A stretch of DNA of 64,000 bases from Siphonodentalium dalli (Eukaryota; Mollusca; Scaphopoda; Gadilida; Siphonodentaliidae), in assembly GCA_032622095.1 (NCBI GenBank), contig CP136061.1, positions 81,814,324 through 81,878,323 on the forward strand, written 5' to 3'. Positions 58,154 to 64,000 of this stretch are shown here, in pieces (position 1 is the first letter of the stretch; each line of letters begins with the position of its first letter). The notes beneath the pieces were generated by a model. The model was not told the DNA's origin. It made no database searches and saw nothing but the letters and a program-made list of their open reading frames with translations. Made by a program: the position numbers and the translations under genes.

Positions 58154-58956
58154 AGGGGCAATGTACACTAAATCCGGCCATTTACTCTTGGGCTCCAAAT
58201 AAACATGCATGCAAGTTTATTATTTTCGTGGGAAATTTCCCCCATGCACAGTGCTTATTTGGGTCTGCACGTTTATTAATTTTGAGGCTATTAAAGTTAA
58301 AAAGAGCACAAAGTCAAGATTTCTATACGATTCTGATATCAAAACGATGAGCTTATAACTTTATGCATGTACATATTCAAGTATACATGTACGGTATGGC
58401 ATACATATGGACATTTAATTAATATTGAATAAAATACCACATGTACTATGTTGTCAGATTCCTATACTTGACCTACTACAAAAAATAATTTGTTTAACCA
58501 GGCATGTTGGTGTTTTGCTCAGAGTCCCCCTGCACTATTATTTGGGTCTGCACTTTTATTAACTTTCAATGGAATTTTCCCCCTGCACTATTAATTGGGC
58601 CTGCACTTTTATTTGGAGCCCGAGAGTATGGGACCATCTCCTTTCTACTCAACAGAATATCAATTATGCAACAAATGAATGAACTTGAGCCATGGATTAG
58701 TGCAATATACACTCATGTGCTCTATGAACGATGCAAAAACATGGTAATTATAATGAAAATAAATTTATGACTCCAGTCATATTTCCTTTTCATTATATTT
58801 ATAACTACCATGTTTTTTTGCATCGTTCATAGAGCACATGAGTGTATTTTGCACTTATCCATGGCTCAAATTTATTCATTTGTTGCACATATTCTGTTGC
58901 GTATAAAAGGAGATGGTCCCATAAATGGTAGGATTTAGGGTACATGCAGTCCCCCT
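58154..58956. mobile_element. 803-bp TTAA-flanked foldback MITE
   Basis: TTAA at 58150-58153 and 58957-58960. The ends AGGGGCAATGTACACTAAAT and, in complement, AGGGGGACTGCATGTACCCT are imperfect inverted repeats. A large hairpin (58628-58922, arms about 140 bp) begins ATGGGACCATCTCC and fills the right part. TCTGCAC.TTTATTAA motifs repeat in the left part. No transposase is encoded. Confidence 0.8.
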
Positions 58957-58959
58957 TTA

Positions 58960-59300
58960 AGGTTGCAAGGCCCACTTACTCTTGGGATCAAACTAAGCAT
59001 ATCGTATGCTTACTATTTTTGTTGTTGTCTCCCTGTAGGCCCTATAGTGCTTAGTTGGGACTGTATGTTTATGTTAAAAAATGTGATCTCCAGACTGGCT
59101 ATAATGCAGGCCTATCAGAATTACTTGAGCCATCACTCAGTTGAAAATCTGATTTGTAACTCCTATCAGAAAATAACTTGTTCCCTATCTGATCCCAAAA
59201 CTCGCAATGCATGTCTAGCTTTCTCCTCTCCTTGTGATTTCACACAGCTTGACATTATTGCATACCGGTACTCTGAAATTTTCGCAATTTTCAACAAGTA
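58960..59300 (+). repeat. diverged relative of the left part of the preceding MITE
   Basis: CTTACTCTTGGGATCAAACT, a CATGCTTA box and CCCTATAGTGCTTAGTTGGG echo 58185-58290 in order. The 113-codon plus-strand frame at 58963-59304 has no motif and is not called. Confidence 0.5.
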
Positions 59301-59306
59301 CTAGTA

Positions 59307-59574
59307 CAGTAATGCCCTAAATAATCGACTCCTTAACCACAGCAGAATAATGGGTAACTTTTCAGGATTTAGTCGGAAATATGGCTTGTTGCCATTCATC
59401 GGAATGGGTAACTTTTCAGGATTTAGTCGGAAATATGGCTTGTTGCCATTCATCGGAAAGCTCTCAGTGAGAGCATTCCGGTGAATGGCAACAAGCCATA
59501 TTTCCGACTAAATCCTGAAAAAGTTACCCATAATTCTGCTGTGGTTAAGGAGTCGATTATTTAGGGCATTACTG
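59307..59574. mobile_element. 268-bp hairpin with a duplication in one arm
   Basis: Arms begin CAGTAATGCCCTAAATAATC and end with its complement. The left arm carries the block GGGTAACTTTTCAGGATTTA to CATTCATCGGAA twice (about 57 bp), the right arm once. The arms are otherwise nearly identical. Confidence 0.9.
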
Positions 59575-59637
59575 AATAATATAGCCTACGGTATGATCCG
59601 TGGATATTTTTTCAAGTTGAGGCCATATGGACAGCGT

Positions 59638-59930
59638 AGTGCTGAAGGGTACACAGGGTTTGAAAATGTGTTGAAGGGTACACAGGGTTTGTGATCGTCA
59701 CTAACACCGTTACTTAAACTGTGTTTCTGAAAGTCTGGCGCCCATTAGCGGTTTGTTTTCAGTTCATTTTAATGTTCATTGGAACGTAAACAATTATTAT
59801 CTAGCAGAAGTCATGGCAGATACGAAAACTAAACGTCATTTGGAACGAGATTTCAAAACATTTGTACCCTTCAGCACATTTTCAAAACCTGTGTACCCAT
59901 CAGCACTTTTTTTGGTGAGAGTGACCCCTT
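59638..59930. repeat. inverted repeat around GTACACAGGGTTTG
   Basis: GTGCTGAAGGGTACACAGGG is followed by a second copy of GAAGGGTACACAGGGTTTG. At 59863-59912 the complement appears twice (GTACCCTTCAGCACATTTTC and GTGTACCCATCAGCAC). A plus-strand frame at 59753-60010 crosses this and is not supported as a gene. Confidence 0.7.
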
Positions 59931-60039
59931 CAGCCTTTGTAGAACAGAAATCCGCTCAAAAACGTTGCGATCGTACTGAGAACGATAACTGTATCTTGCT
60001 AGAAACCTGAATCGTGGCAAATTACAGATCAGCTAAAGT

Positions 60040-60315
60040 TGCACGAGGGTCATGGCGGGAGCTGCGCTGGTGCAGCATTAAATATCATGTGCCAACGCAT
60101 TCTCTTATATACGCGAATCTCCCATATAACTACAGGGAGCCTCATATATATATATATATATATACAAGTGAGTGCTCTGGCTTACAAGGTAAACATTGCT
60201 AGGCCAATGTACTAGTATTCTCTTATATATAGCGAGGCTCCACACGGAATATATGAGAATGCATTAGCACAGGGTTTTCGCAAAATTTCACGAAGCTCCA
60301 GTCATGGAAGGGTTT
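60040..60315. mobile_element. palindromic MITE related to 53162-53833, without nested element
   Basis: GGGAGCTGCGCTG, ATTAAATATCATGTGCCAA, GCATTCTCTTATATACGCG on the left, then GAATGCATTAGCACAGGG, TTTTCGCAAAATTTC and GCTCCAGTCATGGAAGGG on the right. A (TA)n run lies at about 60147-60170. This is the unoccupied form of the family. Confidence 0.75.
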
Positions 60316-61118
60316 ACTGTGGCGGGAAATGTGTGGCAATAAAAGACAACTCAAAATCCAAATAGTTGGGTTCTATAGTTCAAATATCGTGTCCGATAAA
60401 TGTCAGATATCATCATGCGTTGTAGATCCGCTCACATAAAGGCTCGTTATATTTACATAGCCCGTCTGTGTTACATATATACTGTTTGGTAAATGGTCAA
60501 CTGACAATTGGGTCACCCGGTTTACATCCCAATGATGCGAAGAGTGTATCACGAACATGAAGTTACAAACTGTTGAACTAATCTGAACGAATCACCAAAC
60601 GGGGTCAGCAGAATAATTTGGCGTGCTTTTGAAAGTTCAACCGAATTGCATTTGAAAACAGTTATTTATATCGATCACGATATCGTAGCTAAGAGTTTGG
60701 AAATCTTATATTGGGCTAGTCTCAAATTATCTGCAGATTTCGTGAAAATAAATAAGAATACAGTCAGCTTTTTTATGGGAATAAATCATCAAAAAGCTAT
60801 GTAAATATAAAAACTGAATGTAGTGGATGTGTGTGTTATGATATCACCATTATAAGAACATACAGACATATAAAAGTTGTTCATGACATATATACACTGT
60901 CACTGTTGTATTTAACTCCTATTCGATATTTGAAACATAATTAATTTCCGTGTGACATTTTCCTATTTTCGTGTTACCGGTTTACTACTAAGGTGAAATC
61001 CAAAATCAAAATAAATTGATCCGATCCGACGCATGCCATTGTTTCAATGCGGCGATGCCTGAGAATCAAAACCTTTTTTTTTTTGGCCTAGACAATTTTT
61101 TTTTCAAAACTTTGCTCA
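60316..61118. other. no feature recognised
   Basis: AT-rich DNA without convincing frame or repeat. Confidence 0.35.
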
Positions 61119-61430
61119 CCTTCATGTACTTCCATATTGGGAACTGGATCATAGAGAAGGGTACCTCTCTAATATATTCTCTCCTTCAGATACTCCCATA
61201 CTGGGAACTGGATCATAGAGAGGGTACCTCTCTAATATATTCTCACCTTCAGATATTCCCATATTGGGAACTGGATCATAGCGAAGGGTACCTCTCTAAT
61301 ATATTCTCACCTTCAGATACTCCCATATTGGGAACTGGATCATAGCGAAGGGTACCTCTCTAATATATTCTCACCTTCAGATACTCACATACTGGGAACT
61401 GGATCATAGCGAAGGGTACCTTTCTAAACA
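61119..61430 (+). repeat. 64-bp tandem repeat, five copies
   Basis: CATATTGGGAACTGGATCAT, GCGAAGGGTACCTCTCTAAT and ATATTCTCACCTTCAGATAC make the unit. Starts are about 61132, 61196, 61259, 61323 and 61387. Confidence 0.95.
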
Positions 61431-62885
61431 CGGTACTCAAGTATCCTCTATAAACCCCAGATAAAACCCTGCAATAAAAAAGGTCAATGACACTTTTGTT
61501 CATGCTAACACTGGCAAATTTAAAGGCCCTCTAGACATTCGCTAGGAGAATAGAAAATCCACCAATCAAATAATAATTATCAACAAGAGAGAATGTCATG
61601 TATATCACCTAAACGTATATTTGCTTATGATGGTGTCGATTGTAACTACATTGCCCATACTTCTAGTAGAGAATATATATATAACATAGTCGTAAGAGCG
61701 ACGTATTTTATCCCAAAGGGTTAACAGGTGCGTGAATTTAAACCAAAATTATATACAAACGCAAACATGTTTGGTAGCGAGATCTTTCACTGGCATATAG
61801 ATCACTGCACCACAATATTTAAGATAAGTAAGCTATACAATGATGTTGCGAAGTATTTACATGAAATTAAAACATAATTATAAAGTACAGAAATTTTGGC
61901 AGTGTCTTTCACTGGGATAAATATTCATTATTGAGAGTTTACCAATAACGAAATTTCGCGTATTAAAGCCATGGTTATGTAAACAAAACTCCAACAGTGA
62001 TTTGTGAACATTCATTGATAATCGTGTACATGTAGTATAGGTCAAAATATTTTAGTCTGAATATAATTTTCTGAACAATGTTAAATTGTTTTAACTTTTT
62101 ATAATGTTTACCGTGAAGTTTTTATTATATAATTAATGTGGTATGAAAATAAAAACAAAGTCACTCTATCTTCTGATGCACTTGTTGATGATGGTTGTTT
62201 TAGTTGCTCTAATGGTGTATTCTCAGACACATACATGTGTAACATGAGATATATAACATTTGTACAAGGTTGTGTGCACATATTACACAGCAATACAAAT
62301 AATTACAAATTAACCGAAGTCACGACTGAACGCAAGTACATAAGTGCCAGTGTAAACCTGCAAGGAAATGTCAATCAATTTCAAGTATAAGTAGTAATAA
62401 CACAGTGTTATTTAATTTCATTGATCTTAAGCCCCTTCGTGATATCAATTGACAGTTTCTTCGTTGTATTCTCGTTAGTGTCATTGAGAAGGTCATAAAA
62501 CGCTTCGTAGGAGCCAGTTTTCCATATAATTTCAAGTATGTATCGGGTTATTAGCTCATGCAGTTTAGTGCACAATGAAATTCGTCTCCGCGTTCATGTT
62601 TAAAAGTAAGGCATAATCCACTATCGGTTTGTATTGTGCTTTTCTTTTTCTTCTTTTTCCATTTGCTCACCTCAATGGCCAATATGTGGTTAGCATTTCT
62701 TAATTTCTGTATGCTAATATAAATATTAAAGGGCAGATTATAATATGCTGATAGGGAAGGTAAATGCTCACCACGCGTCGATTTCTCAACATCGTTTTTG
62801 TCGATGGGATTTGTGTTCCCAGGTTCGACTGAATCCAATCTCCGATAAAATTGATTTGTATTGTTCTATTATTGGTGGTATTTCT
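61431..62885. other. no gene recognised
   Basis: The most repeat-free stretch of the right end. A plus-strand frame of 84 codons with ATG at 62136-62390 is Cys-containing (DDGCFSCSNGVFSDTYMCNM) but matches nothing I know; an exon is possible but unsupported. Confidence 0.35.
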
Positions 62886-63180
62886 CCAGACTGATATGTT
62901 ATTTCGCATGAACCACGGTTTCTCCCGACTGATATGTTATTTCGCACGAACCACCGTTTCTCCAGACTGATATGTTATTTCGCATGAACCACGGTTTCTC
63001 CAGACTGATATGTTATTTCGCACGAACCACCGTTTCTCCAGACTGATATGTTATTTCACATGAACCACGGTTTCTCCAGACTGATATGTTATTACGCACG
63101 AACCACCGTTTCTCCAGACTGATATGTTATTTGTATTATTGGTGGTGTTTCTCCAGACTGGTATGTTATTTCACATGAAC
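62886..63180 (+). repeat. 38-bp tandem repeat, alternating two variants
   Basis: CAGACTGATATGTTATTTCG, CATGAACCACGG or CACGAACCACCG, then TTTCTC. The two variants alternate over most of the array, giving a 76-bp higher-order unit. About seven copies. Confidence 0.93.
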
Positions 63181-63266
63181 CACTGCGAACTTCTTTAGTC
63201 CGTCCCTTTAAAACAAATAAAATTTCCAGGCCAAAGTTTGGAGTTTGGGATGATACCCGGGAAAAT

Positions 63267-63655
63267 TTTAAAGGGCTGTCAGCCCTCTCCTGTAACCCAC
63301 GTTTGGCTGTCAGCCCTCTCCTGTAACCCACGTTTGGCTGTCAGCCCTCTCCTGTAACCCACGTTTGGCTGTCAGCCCTCTCCTGTAACTCACGTTTGGC
63401 TGTCAGCCCTCTCCTGTAACCCACATTTGGCTGTCAGCCCTCTCCTGTAACCCACGTTTGGCTGTCAGCCATCTCCTGTAACCCACATTTGGCTGTCAGC
63501 CCTCTCCTGTAACCCACGTTTGGCTGTCAGCCATCTCCTGTAACCCACATTTGGCTGTCAGCCCTTTCCTGTAACCCACGTTTGGCTGTCAGTCCTCTCC
63601 TGTATTAACCCACGTTTGGCTGTCAGCCCTCTCCTATTACCCACGTTTGGATTAT
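63267..63655 (+). repeat. 31-bp tandem repeat, about 12 copies
   Basis: GCTGTCAGCCCTCTCCTGTA then ACCCACGTTTG. CACGTTTG and CACATTTG, and CCCTC and CCATC, alternate in part of the array. One copy has a TTA insertion (63604). Confidence 0.96.
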
Positions 63656-64000
63656 GTAATTCCGCCGAAGAGTGCTTGTAGCGTTTTTGAGTTTGTAAGT
63701 AGATTACTATCTGCCCATGGACAGTAGATGTTTGCCTACAATAACCGTGCATGGGGTGGATGCCACCACAGCAAGAAGCAAAGACCCTCCCATTCCGAAC
63801 CTTGGCGGCGATGAAGACTTACCTTGTTTTCTTTTATGAATTTTGTGTGTTGATATATATATGGTTGTAATTTAGTCTCCTATTTTGTGCTTGCATGGAG
63901 CCATATACTCCTGTTACCTTAGTCTGTTGTATTCCGGGCTTGTACAACGGACTCAACGCTATAATAGGAAGAGGGTGCAATACCAGTCGGTTGACTTAAG
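63656..64000. other. no feature recognised
   Basis: No convincing frame or repeat to the end of the window. Confidence 0.35.

Noticed and set aside
62136-62390. 84-codon ATG frame with several Cys
   Set aside because: No recognisable domain, no supporting exon context or codon evidence; kept only as a remark.
62886-63655. CRISPR-like look of 38-bp and 31-bp repeats
   Set aside because: Repeats are head-to-tail without unique spacers, and the window is eukaryotic.

Overview
This window looks like repeat-dominated, AT-rich nuclear DNA from a metazoan, probably an aquatic invertebrate. The grounds are a non-LTR retrotransposon with an esterase-type ORF1, a BEL/Pao LTR-retroelement remnant, several TTAA-flanked (piggyBac-like) miniature elements, foldback elements and many minisatellites. 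A lophotrochozoan such as a mollusc is a guess from the style of the repeats, not a demonstrated fact. I see no intact host protein-coding gene, no rRNA or tRNA gene, no CRISPR array and no operon-like layout. Most long open frames are by-products of tandem repeats whose unit lacks stop codons.

Layout. 0.1-0.4 kb holds six short hairpins with a shared asymmetric internal loop and covarying stems. 2.9-8.5 kb is a minus-strand LINE: ORF1 with CCHC knuckles and an SGNH esterase-like part, then AP endonuclease, reverse transcriptase and a C-terminal CCHC-type motif, ending in a (GAT)n tail. It is broken by frameshifts and stops, and its two flanks carry the same dispersed repeat family. 9.8-18.6 kb holds a 38-bp tandem array, nested palindromic MITEs and several dispersed repeats. 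19.8-20.8 and 26.5-28.5 kb are inverted copies of one ~1-kb element. The right copy interrupts a minus-strand BEL/Pao remnant (25.7-32.4 kb) and itself carries two TTAA insertions absent from the left copy. 22.5-25.3 kb is a foldback element.

32.7-34.2 kb is a ~55-bp minisatellite. 34.7-40.6 kb is a 5.9-kb foldback element whose ~2-kb arms enclose a ~1.8-kb minisatellite. 41-50 kb has short tandem arrays, a family of double-hairpin elements, a 0.95-kb element built almost wholly from GATATC-centred palindromes, and several near-perfect hairpins. 51.1-53.1 kb is an 18-bp satellite. 53.2-60.3 kb has more palindromic MITEs plus 26-bp and ~23-bp arrays. 61-63.7 kb has 64-, 38- and 31-bp arrays.

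The elements interact mainly by nesting: MITE within palindrome, MITEs within the ~1-kb element within BEL/Pao, and one palindromic core found in at least three different element contexts. This gives a relative order of insertion. The most unusual signals are the covarying hairpin array, the GATATC palindrome array, the minisatellite-cored foldback and the nested TTAA elements with an empty site available within the same window.
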